Notes under the pieces: generated by a model
Database searches by the model: none
What the model saw: the letters and a program-made list of their open reading frames with translations, nothing else
Told to the model about the DNA's origin: nothing
Assembly (NCBI RefSeq): GCF_030605225.1
Contig: NZ_JAUWAV010000001.1
Span: 62,001 to 126,000 of the forward strand
Reading direction: 5' to 3'
Length of the DNA: 64,000 bases
DNA from: Geoalkalibacter sp.
GTDB taxonomy: Bacteria; Desulfobacterota; Desulfuromonadia; Desulfuromonadales; Geoalkalibacteraceae
Position numbers and translations under genes: made by a program
Shown: one piece after another, positions 37,518 through 48,210 of the stretch
Position numbering within the stretch: the first letter of the stretch is position 1
Layout of the letters: each line of letters starts with the position of its first letter

Positions 37518-39686
37518 CTATAGCACCCCGCGCTGATTGAGATAGGGGCCATATTTCTTGTCGGTTCCCTGAATATGGTTGATCAGCCAGCCTTTGAGGA
37601 AATTGAACAGATCGCTGGATACCGAAACCTTGCCGGCTTTAAATTTCTTTTGGAAATCAGCCACCTGACCCACCAGATGGGCATGCGCGGCCTTGTGTTC
37701 CTCGAAATCGGGATAGCCGTGGGATTTCATCATGCGTTCTTCCTCGAAAAAGTGTTTCTGCGTATAGTCGACGAGTTGCGCGAGAATATCTTGCAGAACC
37801 CCATCGCCCTGGCCGCTTTTCATGGCGGAAAACATCTGGTTGATCAGGGTTACGAGTTTCTGGTGCTGGCGGTCGATATGCTCGATACCGACGCTCAGAT
37901 CGTCGCTCCAGCGCATTAAAACAAATTCTCCCGCTTGGGGGGGCTGCAGCGCTGGTGCAGGCATGGCTGGCAAACCCTTGGTCGACGCGTATTCGCCCTT
38001 GAGGTGAAAACGTCGCAGCATCTGAAGCAGTTCGCGTCCCTGTCCCGCGAGTTCCTCGGCGGCGGCCGCGGACTCCTCGGCGTTGGCGGTGTTCTGCTGG
38101 GTCACTTGATCAATTTGTGAGAGACCCAGATTGACCTGGCTGATCCCTTCAGCCTGTTCATTAGCGGCCGCAGAAATCTCGCCGATGAGATCCGAGACTT
38201 TGGTCACGCCGATGACAATTTCATCAAGCGCGGCGGCCGTGTGATCGGCGATGTCGCCGCCGTTTCTGGCTTTTTCAACGGCAACCTCGATCAGTTCAGC
38301 CGTTTCCTTGGCCGCTGTGGCGCTGCGCGCGGCAAGATTGCGTACCTCTTCGGCCACCACCGCGAAGCCCTTGCCGTGCTGACCGGCGCGCGCTGCTTCC
38401 ACGGCGGCATTGAGGGCGAGGAGGTTGGTCTGGAAGGCGATCTCGTCGATCACCTTGATAATTTTGGAAATATCGCCTCCGGCGCGGTTGATTTCGCCCA
38501 TGGCCTGAATCATGGTCTGCATCTGCTGCTGGCCGCGCGTGGCGGACGCACTGGCCTGGTTTGAGAGGCGAGCCGCCTGCCCGGCATGATCGGCAGTTTG
38601 TTTGATCTGGGTCGCCATCTGCTGGACGGATGCGGAAATCTCCTCCAGGGAACTGGCTTGCTCCGTGGCTCCCTGCGACAGGGATTGGCTGGTTTCCGCG
38701 ACCTGCTCGGCGCCTTGGGAAATCTGGTTGCCGTTGTTTTGCACTTCGGCCAGAATTTGATTGAGATCGTTGCTGACCTTGGCGAGGGACTGGCGGATTT
38801 CATCCCGGGCGTCAAAGGGAACTACGCCGAAGTCGAGATCCCCGGCCGCCAATTTTTTCATGTTCGCGACGAGGTCTTTTTCCAGGGTGTCGGCGAAGCC
38901 GTCGATGGCCTTGGCCATCTGCCCGATCTCGTCGTTTTTTTCGATGTTCAGGCGCATGCCGAGATGGCCCCGTCCCAGTTCCTCCATCATCACCACCAGC
39001 CGCTTCAGAGGCGCGCACACCATGCGGCCCAAGAGGAGCACCACGCTCAGTGCGGCAACCAGCAGGCCACCCCCGCCGGTGAGTACCCCCGTCTGAATAC
39101 TTTCTGCTCTCGCGGCGATCAGGTTTTGCGCAAAATCCGCTTCCACTGCCCGTAGCCCCTCCAAGCTGAAGCGTACATACAATGCCCCGGCCGCGCTGTT
39201 TTCCTGTTGATCAAAATGACACTCTATGCAGCTTGAGGTGAGGATCAGAGTTCGACTGAGCGTCACCGAGGCCTGATCCTCGACTTCTTGCAATGGCTGC
39301 GCGCCCTGCTGTGACATTACGGGCATGGCGAACTTCCGGCCAACGCTTGTCTGGAGGCTGGAATGTTTGATCTGCCCCTGGGCGTCGGTCAAGCCGACCT
39401 CCAGGACACCCGGGACTTCCGACAGTCCGTGAATCAACTCCAGGAACAAATCCATTTCGCCGCGCGCCACCGAGCCCGAGGTGCCGACTTCCAGGCTGAT
39501 GAAGACACTGCGCGCCTGATCGAGGGCTGAGTCCCGCAGGGCCTCTAGGGCATCGGCACTGGAGTGATTGAGCAGGGCGTTGCTTTGCAGCGTGTTGATG
39601 GTCGTGCTGACCGCAAACGCCACCATCAGGATGATTGCAAGGAAACCGCCGACCTTTGCCTGGATTCCATTAAGCCGAGAAGCCAT
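37518..39686 (-). CDS. Chemoreceptor with periplasmic CxxCH motif and C-terminal hemerythrin domain
   Basis: 722 residues; the start at 39686 follows AGAGGGG on the minus strand. Membrane helix at about 10-32, a periplasmic domain with SSCIECHFD near residue 152 (CxxCH, a predicted heme c site), second membrane helix around 200-222, HAMP, MCP signalling domain with ARQ-type tip ([24 protein letters not shown] cited in part), and a hemerythrin domain from about 590. The di-iron ligands are visible in HIDRQH, HFFEEE, EEHKAAH and NHIQGTD. It should sense oxygen or redox state on both sides of the membrane. Confidence 0.92.
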   Translation of the reverse strand: MASRLNGIQAKVGGFLAIILMVAFAVSTTINTLQSNALLNHSSADALEALRDSALDQARSVFISLEVGTSGSVARGEMDLFLELIHGLSEVPGVLEVGLTDAQGQIKHSSLQTSVGRKFAMPVMSQQGAQPLQEVEDQASVTLSRTLILTSSCIECHFDQQENSAAGALYVRFSLEGLRAVEADFAQNLIAARAESIQTGVLTGGGGLLVAALSVVLLLGRMVCAPLKRLVVMMEELGRGHLGMRLNIEKNDEIGQMAKAIDGFADTLEKDLVANMKKLAAGDLDFGVVPFDARDEIRQSLAKVSNDLNQILAEVQNNGNQISQGAEQVAETSQSLSQGATEQASSLEEISASVQQMATQIKQTADHAGQAARLSNQASASATRGQQQMQTMIQAMGEINRAGGDISKIIKVIDEIAFQTNLLALNAAVEAARAGQHGKGFAVVAEEVRNLAARSATAAKETAELIEVAVEKARNGGDIADHTAAALDEIVIGVTKVSDLIGEISAAANEQAEGISQVNLGLSQIDQVTQQNTANAEESAAAAEELAGQGRELLQMLRRFHLKGEYASTKGLPAMPAPALQPPQAGEFVLMRWSDDLSVGIEHIDRQHQKLVTLINQMFSAMKSGQGDGVLQDILAQLVDYTQKHFFEEERMMKSHGYPDFEEHKAAHAHLVGQVADFQKKFKAGKVSVSSDLFNFLKGWLINHIQGTDKKYGPYLNQRGVL

Positions 39687-39970
39687 AAATCCCCTCTGTG
39701 GTAAAAATACTATATAAAACAACTGGTTGATGAGAGAGAAACGCACAATGATTGGTGTGTGCCAACATAAACCGAATGGATTGAATTATGCAAAGAAAAA
39801 TTTAATTGCAAGGAAAAAATAAGTAAAAATTTAAATTTGTCCTTGCGGAACATCAGGTCAAGAGGCCGTGCTATATATAGTTGCATGCTGATCAGGCAGC
39901 GGGTTTCAGGATGGCGCCGTTGACGGGGTTTGGCGGCCCTGGGGACTGGGGTGGGAAAGGTCGGGACATC
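39687..39970. other. Divergent intergenic region between receptor and sufC
   Basis: 284 bases, AT-rich between 39775 and 39845. A TATATA at 39872-39877 could be a -10 for sufC but lacks a convincing -35. No clear operator was found. Confidence 0.4.
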
Positions 39971-40693
39971 ATGGCCTTGCTTGAGGTGAGGGATCTTGTT
40001 TATCGGACTCGGGATCGTCTGATTCTTGATGGTCTCTCCCTGCACTTGGCCGCAGGAGAGGTCCATGCCCTGATCGGTACCAACGGCACGGGCAAGAGCA
40101 CCCTGGCCTACCTGATCATGGGCTGCGGCGGATTGCGTCCGTCCGGTGGGAGCATCCGGTTCGACGGTCGGCCGTTGGACGGCCTGGAAATTCACGAACG
40201 CGCCCGGCTGGGAATCAGCCTCGCCTGGCAGGAACCGGCTCGCTTCGAAGGTTTGAGCGTCAACGAATATCTCACCCTCAAGAATACCCAGGCCGACGCG
40301 GCCGCCCTCCTGAAAATGGTTGGTCTTGATCCAGGTCTCTACCTCGGTCGCATGGTCGACAAATTTCTTAGCGGAGGCGAGCGCAAGCGCATCGAGCTGG
40401 CTTCCGTCTTGGCCCTCAAACCGCGCCTGGCGATTCTCGACGAGCCGGATTCGGGCATCGACATGCTCTCGACCCAGGATCTCATCGAGGTCATTTCCGC
40501 CTTTCGCCGGGACGGCGCCGCCGTGTTGCTGATCACCCACCGCGAGGAAATCGCCGCGGTCGCCGATCGCGCCTCGCAGATCTGCGACGGGCGCATTGTC
40601 TGCACCGGCCCGCCGACAACTGTGGCGGCCCATTACAAAGAACGCAAGTGTCGGGTATGCAACGGTCGGGAGTGTGGTTATGAGCGACGCTGA
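39971..40693 (+). CDS. sufC: SufC-type ABC ATPase (Fe-S cluster assembly)
   Basis: 240 residues. Walker A GTNGTGKST, signature LSGGERKR, Walker B LAILDEPDSGID and the H-loop in LLITHREEI are intact. Similarity to SufC rather than transporters rests on ISLAWQEPARFEGLSV and on the adjacent SufB gene, which overlaps by 14 bases. SufC energises cluster assembly on the SufB scaffold in the cytoplasm. Oddity: the C-terminal tail KCRVCNGRECGYERR has three cysteines, not part of the ATPase fold. ATG 39971 was chosen from the domain start; the frame upstream has no ribosome site. Confidence 0.88.
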   Translation: MALLEVRDLVYRTRDRLILDGLSLHLAAGEVHALIGTNGTGKSTLAYLIMGCGGLRPSGGSIRFDGRPLDGLEIHERARLGISLAWQEPARFEGLSVNEYLTLKNTQADAAALLKMVGLDPGLYLGRMVDKFLSGGERKRIELASVLALKPRLAILDEPDSGIDMLSTQDLIEVISAFRRDGAAVLLITHREEIAAVADRASQICDGRIVCTGPPTTVAAHYKERKCRVCNGRECGYERR

Positions 40694-41615
40694 TGCCCTG
40701 CTCAAGGCCTTTGGAAGCGCCGGCGGCGATCGGGCGGTGCTCGAGGATCCACGAACCGCTCATTTGTTGGCCGTCGGCCACCGGATTCTCAGCGCGCGCC
40801 GGGTCGAGGGGCTGGAGGTCGAGACTCGCGAAACGGATAACGGCATTGCGGCCAGGGTGCGGGTGGCGCCGGGAGTGCGTATCGAACATCCGGTGCATTT
40901 GTGCTTCGGGGTCGTGCATCGGCGAGGCGTACAGGAAATCGACATGGATGTGCGCCTGGAGCAAGGCTCCTCGGCCCAATTCCTCGCTCACTGCCTGTTT
41001 CCCCACGCGGAAGAGGTGCGGCATCTGATGAAGGGCAGGGTCCGCATCGACGAAGGGGCGCGGCTGCACTATGTGGAAACCCATGTGCATGGCCCCCATG
41101 GCGGCGTCGAGGTCATCCCCCGGGCTGAGGTTCATGTAGGCAAGAACGCGCGCTATCTCGGTGAGTTCACCCTGACCGGCGGGCGCGTCGGGAGCCTCGA
41201 TATCGATTACGTGGTTGCCTGCGAGGAGGGCGCGGTCACCGAGTTGATCGCCCGGGTGCATGGCCGCGGTTCCGACCGCATCAGGATTCGAGAGGCCATT
41301 TCCCTCAACGGTGAGAATGCTCGGGGCCTGATCAAGACCCGCATCGCCCTGCAGGACGAGGCGAGGGCGGAAGTAACCGGGGAGACGCAAGGCCATGCGG
41401 CGGGGGCACGGGGGCACGTGGACTGCATGGAACTGGTGCGGGATCGCGCCGTTGCCGGCGCCGTGCCCATCGTCGGCGTCACCCACCCCCTGGCCAAGGT
41501 AACCCACGAGGCCGCCATCGGCAGTGTCGACCAGCGCCAGTTGGAAACCCTCCTGGCGCATGGACTGTCCCCCGAGGAAGCGGTGGATGTCATCGTGCGC
41601 GGGGTGCTGCGTTGA
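40680..41615 (+). CDS. sufB: SufB/SufD-family Fe-S scaffold protein
   Basis: 311 residues, shorter than E. coli SufB (about 495) and similar to compact archaeal and delta-proteobacterial SufB-like proteins. The right-handed beta-helix core is seen with GARGHVDCMELV and ATHEAAIGSVD-type motifs (here KVTHEAAIGSVDQRQLETLL, end region with GLSPEEAVDVIVRG). Cys in GHVDC is a candidate for cluster or sulfur binding. With sufC it forms a minimal two-gene assembly system without SufS, SufE or SufD nearby. Confidence 0.87.
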   Translation: MSDADALLKAFGSAGGDRAVLEDPRTAHLLAVGHRILSARRVEGLEVETRETDNGIAARVRVAPGVRIEHPVHLCFGVVHRRGVQEIDMDVRLEQGSSAQFLAHCLFPHAEEVRHLMKGRVRIDEGARLHYVETHVHGPHGGVEVIPRAEVHVGKNARYLGEFTLTGGRVGSLDIDYVVACEEGAVTELIARVHGRGSDRIRIREAISLNGENARGLIKTRIALQDEARAEVTGETQGHAAGARGHVDCMELVRDRAVAGAVPIVGVTHPLAKVTHEAAIGSVDQRQLETLLAHGLSPEEAVDVIVRGVLR

Positions 41616-41721
41616 GTCTCCCTTTTTTGCGGTTTTCTGATCTTGCCGCACGCTCTCGCCCCATGGATTCCTAACGAATTTGCTCTTGATTTGTGGATGC
41701 CGAGGGCATTAGAGTGCCTTT

Positions 41722-44700
41722 ATGCCAAAGCGCCCCCATAACGCCCGCAAATCCCTCGCCGGCCCCTGGCTGGCGGCTGCGTTTTTTTTGGTCCTGCTTG
41801 CCGGCAGCCTCCTGTCCTGGTGGTCCATTCAGCGGTCCGACGAGGCCTTGCGTCAAGAACTCCTTCGCCAGGCCGAATGGTTGGCCCAAACCCTCAATGT
41901 CGATCAACTCAAAATCCTGACCGAGCCGCGCCCCGACTCTTTTTCTCCCACCCTTTACCGCCTGCGGCAACAGTTGGAGGCGGTCCTCTCCGCCGATTCC
42001 CGCCAGCGCCGCGTCATCCTTCTGGAGCGCGGGGCCGAAGGCGCGAGGCTGATTCTTGAGGTTGCTGGCCCGGAATCTCCCGGGTGGCCGGAAAGCAACG
42101 CTGTCGATCCACTCTTTACCGGCGAAACGTCGACGGTCCTTGGCCCATGGAGGGATGCGAAGGGTCGCTTCTTGCGCGCGGCGGTGCCGTTAGCACGGTT
42201 CGACGGCGAGCGTACCGTTTTTTTGTGTCTGGATGTGGACGCGGAGGATTGGCTCCATAAACGCTATGGCGCCGCTCTGCCGGCCCTTTGCGGGACTTTG
42301 GTCCTGAGCCTGATTCTGGGTGCTTCCGGCTGGATGCGGCGAGGCGAGGCGCGCGCGGCCGGCCGCTCCCGAAGCTCCTTGCGTTCTTTCGCGCCCTGGC
42401 TGGTTGCCGCCGTTGGAGTGGTGGTGACGCTGGTCGCGGCCTGGACGGCTCATGAACAGGAACGCCGCGACCGCCGAGAGGGCTTTGCGCAACTGGCTGC
42501 CGCGCGTACCAAATCCGTCGCGGAAATTCTGCACGACGTGCGGGATTACGAGTTGGAAAGTCTCGCCCGTTTTTACGAAGGCAGTGAACATGTCACCCAG
42601 GAAGAGTTTCTGCATTTTACCGGGTTCCTGGTAAAAAATCCGGTCGTTAAGGCCTGGGCTCTGATCCCGGCGGTCGCGGCGGAGCAGGTGAGGGTTTTCG
42701 AGGAGCAAGCGCGCGCAGAGGGGCTGGACGGATTTTCCGTCCGGCAGATGGATGGGGAGGGCCGGCCTGTGCCGGCCTCCGGGCGGGAGACGGTTTTTCC
42801 CGTCTTGTATGTCGCGCCTCTCGAAAGCAACCGCGACGTGCTGGGATACGATCTCGGTTCCGAGGCCCTGCGCCGCGTCGCCCTTGTGGAGGCGGCGCAT
42901 ACCGGCTTGGTCACGGCCAGCGATCCCATCGCCCTGGCGGATATTCCCGACGACCAGGGTCTGCTGATCTACCGGCCCGTTTTCATGGAAAACGAGCCGT
43001 CCCGTCTGCGCGGATTTGCCCTGGCGGTGCTGCACCTGGACAAGCTGCTTGTCGCGCGCGACGCGGACGACAGTCTTCATCTGGAACTTTCTCTCATCAA
43101 ACCTGGGCAGCCGTCCTGGCGGCTGCTGGCGTGGGACGGCGAGGAAACGCATGCCTTGAGCGGTTTCTCCTTGCATCGACCCGTCTTTGCCTACGGCAAG
43201 ACCTTTGTCGTATCGGCGCACGCCGGGCCCGATTTTTTCAAGGCCCGCCCGGCGGGTGCCGGGCTGTTTGCCCTGGCGACCGGAGCGGTGCTCACCGCCG
43301 CCCTGGTCGGCCTGACCTGGACCGTGCTTCGTCGCCGCGAGGAGCTGGAGCGCCTGGTCGCGGCGCGCACCCAGTCGCTGGGGAAAAGCGAAGCCTTCTC
43401 CCGCATGCTCCTGGCGACCATTCCGATTCCCGTGTTTTACAAGGACAAGGACGGCCGTTATCTGGGGTTCAACCAGGCATTCGAGGATTTTTTCGGCAAG
43501 AGCAGCGCCGATCTGATCGGCAAGAGCGTTTTTGATATCAGCCCGCCCGATCTGGCAAGGATTTATCACGCTCAGGATTGCGTGCTGTTTGAAAAACCCG
43601 GAGTCCAGGTCTATGAATCCCAGGTTCGCGACGCGCGCGATCAATTGCACGAGGTGGTTTTCCACAAGGCGTCGATGCTCGACGAGAAAGGGGCGGTCAT
43701 CGGCCTGATCGGCGCGATTCTCGACATCACGGAACGCAAGCAGTCCGAAAACGCCCTGCGGGAAAGCGAAGCACGTTTGCGGGCCATCAAGGATTCGGCG
43801 CAGGACGCCATCATCATGATGGACGGCCAGGGAGCGATTTCGTTCTGGAATCCCGCGGCGGAAAAGATTCTCGGCTATCGCGCGGAGGAAGCCCTGGGAC
43901 GGCCCCTGCACGAACTGCTTGCGCCACCGCGGCACCTTGACCTGTATCGCAAGGCATTTCCCGACTTTCAACGCGCGGGGCAGGGACGCGCCCTGGGGCG
44001 GACTCTCGATCTGACCGCGCGGCGCAAGGACCAGCAGGACATCGATATCGCGCTCTCCCTGTCGGCGGTGTTCCTCGGCGGTCAATGGCACGCGGTGGGC
44101 ATCCTGCGCGATGTGACGGAGCAGAAGCGTACCCAGGAGGAGATTCTTCAGACCAATCGCGAGTTGGAGGCCGCCATCGCCCGCGCCAACGAACTGGCGG
44201 CGCGGGCCGAGGCCGCCAATATCGCCAAGAGCGAATTTCTCGCCAACATGAGCCACGAGATCCGCACCCCCATGAACGGGGTGATCGGCACCATGGAATT
44301 GCTGCTGGAATCGCCGCTCAACGAGGAACAGCGTCAATACGTGCAGATGGCGCAAGCCAGCGGTCGGGCTCTGCTGTCGCTCATCGACGATATTCTCGAT
44401 GTGTCCAAGATCGAGGCCGGGAAGTTCGATCTGGAAATCAAGGAATTTGATCTCGAAGCCCTGCTGCGGGATTGCTCCGCCACCCTCGGCGTGCAGGCCC
44501 GAGAGAAGGGCTTGGCGTTGGTCTGCGAGCTCGATTCCGCGGTTCCCCGGGAACTGCGCGGCGATCCGGACCGGCTGCGGCAAATCCTGCTCAATCTGGC
44601 CGGAAATGCCGTCAAGTTCACTCCGGCGGGGCGTGTCGATATCCGGGTCGCTTTGACTCGGGACACGGAGGCGGAGGTTCTGCTGCGTTTCAGCGTATGC

Positions 44701-45402
44701 GATACGGGCATCGGCATCGCTCCCGATAAGATCGGTCTGCTGTTCAACAAATTCACGCAGGTCGATGCATCCATCACGCGCCGCTACGGGGGGACGGGCC
44801 TGGGTCTGGCCATCTCCAGGCAACTCGTCGAACTCATGGGCGGGCAGATCGGGGTGGAAAGTCAACCGGGAAGGGGATCGGAATTCTGGTTTACCGCGCG
44901 GTTCGGCAGAGCCTGCCGTCCAGCCGACACGTACGCCCCGCTGGAATCCGTTGCTTTCGGGGCGTACCGTGCCCCGTCTTCATCCCTGCCGGAGGTCAGG
45001 CCGCGCGTTCTCGTGGTGGAAGACAATCGCACCAACCAGCGCGTCGCCCTGGGTCTGCTGGAAAAGCTGGGCGTGACCGTGGAACTTGCGACCAACGGCA
45101 TCGAGGCCCTCAAGCTGCTGCAGACCCTGCCGTGCGATCTGGTGCTGATGGATGTGCAGATGCCCGAGATGGACGGCTTCGAGGCGACGCGCGCCATTCG
45201 CGATCCGCGCGCTCGCGTGCTCAATCCCCAGGTGCCCATCGTCGCCATGACCGCCCACGCCATGCAGGGCGACCGGGAACGCTGCCTTGCCGCCGGAATG
45301 AACGATTACCTCTCCAAACCCCTTTCGGCCAGAGCTCTGGATGCCGTCCTGAAGCGCTGGTTGCCTTGGACCGTCGAAAAACCCGCCGCGCACCTCATTT
45401 GA
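41722..45402 (+). CDS. Large hybrid histidine kinase: CHASE - PAS - PAS - HisKA - HATPase - REC
   Basis: 1226 residues. Membrane helices at about 15-35, 190-210 and 225-245; then a CHASE-type outside domain (about 255-440; [13 protein letters not shown] and VLGYDLGSE are typical), another helix near 515-540, PAS domains at about 565-680 and 690-815, H-box [11 protein letters not shown] (about 843), HATPase, and a receiver with Asp in [12 protein letters not shown] (about 1141). The extra N-terminal outside segment (35-190) is not recognised. ATG 41722 lacks a strong ribosome site. Monocistronic as far as can be seen. Confidence 0.9.
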   Translation: MPKRPHNARKSLAGPWLAAAFFLVLLAGSLLSWWSIQRSDEALRQELLRQAEWLAQTLNVDQLKILTEPRPDSFSPTLYRLRQQLEAVLSADSRQRRVILLERGAEGARLILEVAGPESPGWPESNAVDPLFTGETSTVLGPWRDAKGRFLRAAVPLARFDGERTVFLCLDVDAEDWLHKRYGAALPALCGTLVLSLILGASGWMRRGEARAAGRSRSSLRSFAPWLVAAVGVVVTLVAAWTAHEQERRDRREGFAQLAAARTKSVAEILHDVRDYELESLARFYEGSEHVTQEEFLHFTGFLVKNPVVKAWALIPAVAAEQVRVFEEQARAEGLDGFSVRQMDGEGRPVPASGRETVFPVLYVAPLESNRDVLGYDLGSEALRRVALVEAAHTGLVTASDPIALADIPDDQGLLIYRPVFMENEPSRLRGFALAVLHLDKLLVARDADDSLHLELSLIKPGQPSWRLLAWDGEETHALSGFSLHRPVFAYGKTFVVSAHAGPDFFKARPAGAGLFALATGAVLTAALVGLTWTVLRRREELERLVAARTQSLGKSEAFSRMLLATIPIPVFYKDKDGRYLGFNQAFEDFFGKSSADLIGKSVFDISPPDLARIYHAQDCVLFEKPGVQVYESQVRDARDQLHEVVFHKASMLDEKGAVIGLIGAILDITERKQSENALRESEARLRAIKDSAQDAIIMMDGQGAISFWNPAAEKILGYRAEEALGRPLHELLAPPRHLDLYRKAFPDFQRAGQGRALGRTLDLTARRKDQQDIDIALSLSAVFLGGQWHAVGILRDVTEQKRTQEEILQTNRELEAAIARANELAARAEAANIAKSEFLANMSHEIRTPMNGVIGTMELLLESPLNEEQRQYVQMAQASGRALLSLIDDILDVSKIEAGKFDLEIKEFDLEALLRDCSATLGVQAREKGLALVCELDSAVPRELRGDPDRLRQILLNLAGNAVKFTPAGRVDIRVALTRDTEAEVLLRFSVCDTGIGIAPDKIGLLFNKFTQVDASITRRYGGTGLGLAISRQLVELMGGQIGVESQPGRGSEFWFTARFGRACRPADTYAPLESVAFGAYRAPSSSLPEVRPRVLVVEDNRTNQRVALGLLEKLGVTVELATNGIEALKLLQTLPCDLVLMDVQMPEMDGFEATRAIRDPRARVLNPQVPIVAMTAHAMQGDRERCLAAGMNDYLSKPLSARALDAVLKRWLPWTVEKPAAHLI

Positions 45403-45923
45403 CCCCGACTTGAAAGCAGATACCGCCCAAGAAGATCCACGTCCCTGTATTTTCATTAGAGTAAAAATAAAACAAGGTTTTTTTATTTTGACGACAATAA
45501 AGTTGGTCATTGAAGTCGTCGGGAGGTTGAAGTCCGGGTGGCTTCAATGCTGATGGCTTGATCCATGGAGTGGGGCAAAGGAAAAATAAAAATGCCCCTT
45601 TCTGCGACTTGACAAGGCGACTTTTCCTGATATTTGCTTAGCAAAGAGGTCAGCTATCGAAAAATTTATTTATATTTTTAAAAATTGTAATTTTTAAATG
45701 TCCATTTGTTCATCACCTGAACTCCTCTCTTCATTGTCTTTCTGATTTTCTGACTTCTTTCAAATTCAATGAAAAAAATTTTTTTTAATTTTGTGATTTG
45801 ATTTAAGTCAAAAATAAAAAACAAAAACCGTTCTATTTTTACACCGCGCGCATATGTATCGCGATCTGCCGACAAGCACAGTCGGGATTGAGCATTTGGC
45901 GTCGAGCGAAAAGGGGGTCGTCC
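45403..45923. other. AT-rich 521-base regulatory region upstream of the FrdA/Acl-like operon
   Basis: No gene is supported. A possible promoter is TTGACA (45609-45614) with TATTTG (45631-45636). TTTAAAAATT-GT-AATTTTTAAA (45677-45698) is a perfect inverted repeat, although in very AT-rich DNA. The stretch 45700-45830 is extremely A/T-rich and leads into the FNR-type site at 45798. The size and composition contrast sharply with the GC-rich neighbours. Confidence 0.5.
45798..45839 (+). promoter_or_regulatory. FNR-type class II promoter of the FrdA/Acl-like operon
   Basis: TTGATTTAAGTCAA (45798-45811) matches the FNR/DNR half-site pattern TTGAT-N4-GTCAA. TATTTT (45834-45839) begins 29.5 bases after its centre, exactly where a -10 falls when the activator is centred at -41.5. 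The same arrangement recurs before the nitrate reductase operon. Confidence 0.72.
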
Positions 45924-46574
45924 ATGATCACGATGGAATTGGAAGGACGCAAGATCAGGGTTCCGGCGGGGCTGACCATCATCGAGGCGTTGTGGGACAC
46001 GGGGCATGAGGTCAAGCGCGGCATCGGCTGTTTGTCGGGGCTGTGCGGCGCCTGCACCGTCGCTTATCTGGAGGAGGGGGCGCAGCGGGTCAAGTTCGGC
46101 CTGGGCTGCCAGACCCTGGTGGGCGAGGGGATGAACGTCATCATGCTGCCCTATTTTCCCTCGCGCCTGGCGCGCTACGACATGCAGAGCATGGACAACC
46201 CCCTGCGGGATCTGCCGAACCATTACCCCGAGCTTTTGGCCTGTAATGACTGCAAGGCCTGCAACATTTGCCCTGAATGGATTGATGTGGCGGCCTTTGT
46301 GCGCAATGCCCGCGAAGGCGAATACGCCCTGACGGCGGAAAAAGTCCTTGACTGCCACATGTGCGGCCTGTGCGCGTCGCGCTGCCCGAAAAGCATCGCG
46401 CCTCATTATGTCGGACTCTACACGCAGCGTTCCTGCGCCCGACAGCAAGCCTTGCCGCCCAATCTGGAAAACCGCCTTAAAGAAATGGAGTCGGGCCGAT
46501 ACGCCGAGGAGTTCGCGAAAATCCTCAGCTTGAGCGACGACGAACTCAAGGATTTCTGCCGCAAGGCCCTGTGA
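45924..46574 (+). CDS. 2Fe-2S / 4Fe-4S iron-sulfur protein (SdhB/FrdB-like electron-transfer subunit)
   Basis: 216 residues; ATG 45924 follows AAGGGGG. The N-terminal ferredoxin fold has GCLSGLCGAC with a further Cys in LGCQTL, a 2Fe-2S pattern. The C-terminal alpha-helical domain has CNDCKACNIC and CHMCGLCASRCP, enough for two further clusters. The build resembles SdhB/FrdB, but the first C-terminal motif (C-x2-C-x2-C-x2-C) and the short C-terminus differ, and no CCG domain is present. It should carry electrons between the flavoprotein encoded next and the membrane subunit at 53408. Cytoplasmic, no signal. Confidence 0.85.
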   Translation: MITMELEGRKIRVPAGLTIIEALWDTGHEVKRGIGCLSGLCGACTVAYLEEGAQRVKFGLGCQTLVGEGMNVIMLPYFPSRLARYDMQSMDNPLRDLPNHYPELLACNDCKACNICPEWIDVAAFVRNAREGEYALTAEKVLDCHMCGLCASRCPKSIAPHYVGLYTQRSCARQQALPPNLENRLKEMESGRYAEEFAKILSLSDDELKDFCRKAL

Positions 46575-46589
46575 GCCGGGAGGATGCCT

Positions 46590-48185
46590 ATGTACCCCGA
46601 ATATCTGTTTGGGCAACTCGATCTGGTCAACGCCACGCGGGAGCAGCGCATCGCGCAAACCCAGGACCTGTTTTCGGACGCGGAGAAAAGCGCCCTGCTG
46701 CGGAAATATCATCCCGATTACAAGGATGCCGCCTTTCGCAACCTGCGCGTCGGGCCGAACAAGGGCGACCGGACGACCCATGAGTTCGCCGACCTGCTCG
46801 AATCCTACGGCGATCTGGATTACGCCAAGATCAACCCCGAGCCGGAATTCGTCACCGACGTACTGGTGCTGGGCGGCGGCGGTGCCGGGGTGACGGCGGC
46901 GCTGTTCGCGGAACGACAGGGCGCGCGGGTGCTTCTGGCGACCAAGCTGCGGTTGGGCAACTCCAACACCATCATGGCCCTGGGCGGCATGCAGGCCTGC
47001 GTGGCGGAGGGTGATTCCCTGCTCAAGCATTTCGCCGACACCATGATTTCCGGCAACTTCGCGAGCCGCCGCGAACTGGTGCGAACCATGGTGGAAGATG
47101 GCCCCAACATCGTGAAATGGCTGCTGGAGATCGGGGTCAACTTCGACCGCGACACGCAGGGCAACCTGGCCGTCAAGAAAGCCGGGGGCCTGTCGGCGCC
47201 GCGGATTCTCTCCATCGGCGATCACACCGGGCTCAACATCATGAAGGTGCTCAAGGACGAAATGCGTAAAACCGGACGTATCGAGCTCTGCGAATTCACG
47301 CCCGCCGTGGAACTGACCACCGACGAACACGGCGAATGCAACGGCGCGGTGCTTTACGACCTGGGGCGCAGGCGCTATTTCGTGGTCAAGGCCAAGGCGG
47401 TCATTCTCGCCACCGGCGGCGCCGGGCGCCTGCACAACCAGGGTTTTCCCACCTCCAACAATTTCGGCGCGACGGGCGACGCGGTGGTGCTGGCCTATCG
47501 GGCCGGGGCGCGCATGGCGGATCTGGATTCCTTCCAGTTTCATCCGACGGGGGTGATGTATCCCGATCACATGGTCGGGGTGCTGGTGACCGAGGCCATT
47601 CGCGGCCTGGGCGCTCATCTGCTCAATGCTCGCGGCGAGCGCTTCGTCAATGAGCTGCAGACGCGCGACGTGGTGGCCGCCGCCGTCATCCGTGAGTGCG
47701 AACAGGGGCGCGGCGTCAGAACCAAGGCGGGGCGGGTGGGGGTGTGGCTCGACATCCCGGTGCTCGAGGAGATCGTGGAAAAGGGCCTGATCAAGAAGCG
47801 CTTTCCCTCCCTCTACAAGAAATTCATGCGCGTCAAGATCGATGTTACCCGGCGCCCGCTGTTGATCTATCCGACCCTGCACTACCAGAACGGCGGGATT
47901 CTCATCGACGAGCACGCCGAGTCCACGGTGAAGAATCTCTTCGTCGCCGGCGAGGCGGCGGGCGGCATCCACGGTCGCAACCGCTCCATGGGCAATTCGC
48001 TCCTCGACATTTTCGTCTTCGGCCGCCGCGCCGGGCTGGCGGCCGCGACCCGTGTATCACGCGATCCGGGCCGGATCACCCTCGATCATGTGCACAGCTA
48101 TTACAGGAATTTGAAATCCTTGAGGATTTCCAGCGTGGCCAAATCGCCCACGTTGTTTCCCGAGTTCATCGTCGACAAGCTTTAA
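46590..48185 (+). CDS. Fumarate reductase/succinate dehydrogenase-type flavoprotein with non-covalent FAD predicted
   Basis: 531 residues. FAD-binding VLVLGGGGAGVTAAL is near residue 90. Dicarboxylate-site residues of FrdA are kept: His318 in FHPTG, Arg359 in QTRD, His431 in LHYQNGG, Arg465 in HGRNRSMGNSL. The flavin-linking His of FrdA/SdhA is replaced: the segment reads GNSNTIMALGG, with Asn126. FAD is therefore probably bound non-covalently, as in thiol:fumarate reductase and L-aspartate oxidase. An N-terminal extension of about 85 residues precedes the FAD domain. ATG 46590 is 6 bases after GGGAGG. Substrate unproven; a dicarboxylate is likely. Confidence 0.87.
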   Translation: MYPEYLFGQLDLVNATREQRIAQTQDLFSDAEKSALLRKYHPDYKDAAFRNLRVGPNKGDRTTHEFADLLESYGDLDYAKINPEPEFVTDVLVLGGGGAGVTAALFAERQGARVLLATKLRLGNSNTIMALGGMQACVAEGDSLLKHFADTMISGNFASRRELVRTMVEDGPNIVKWLLEIGVNFDRDTQGNLAVKKAGGLSAPRILSIGDHTGLNIMKVLKDEMRKTGRIELCEFTPAVELTTDEHGECNGAVLYDLGRRRYFVVKAKAVILATGGAGRLHNQGFPTSNNFGATGDAVVLAYRAGARMADLDSFQFHPTGVMYPDHMVGVLVTEAIRGLGAHLLNARGERFVNELQTRDVVAAAVIRECEQGRGVRTKAGRVGVWLDIPVLEEIVEKGLIKKRFPSLYKKFMRVKIDVTRRPLLIYPTLHYQNGGILIDEHAESTVKNLFVAGEAAGGIHGRNRSMGNSLLDIFVFGRRAGLAAATRVSRDPGRITLDHVHSYYRNLKSLRISSVAKSPTLFPEFIVDKL

Positions 48186-48210
48186 TGCTGTCTTTTCCAG
48201 GGAGGCACCC

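Noticed and set aside
39740-39770. Sigma-54-like TTGGCACACACC on the minus strand upstream of the hemerythrin receptor
   Set aside because: The required -12 GC is absent at the right spacing.
42190-44865. Minus-strand open frame of about 891 codons opposite the CHASE hybrid kinase
   Set aside because: Antisense shadow; the plus-strand product has complete kinase motifs.
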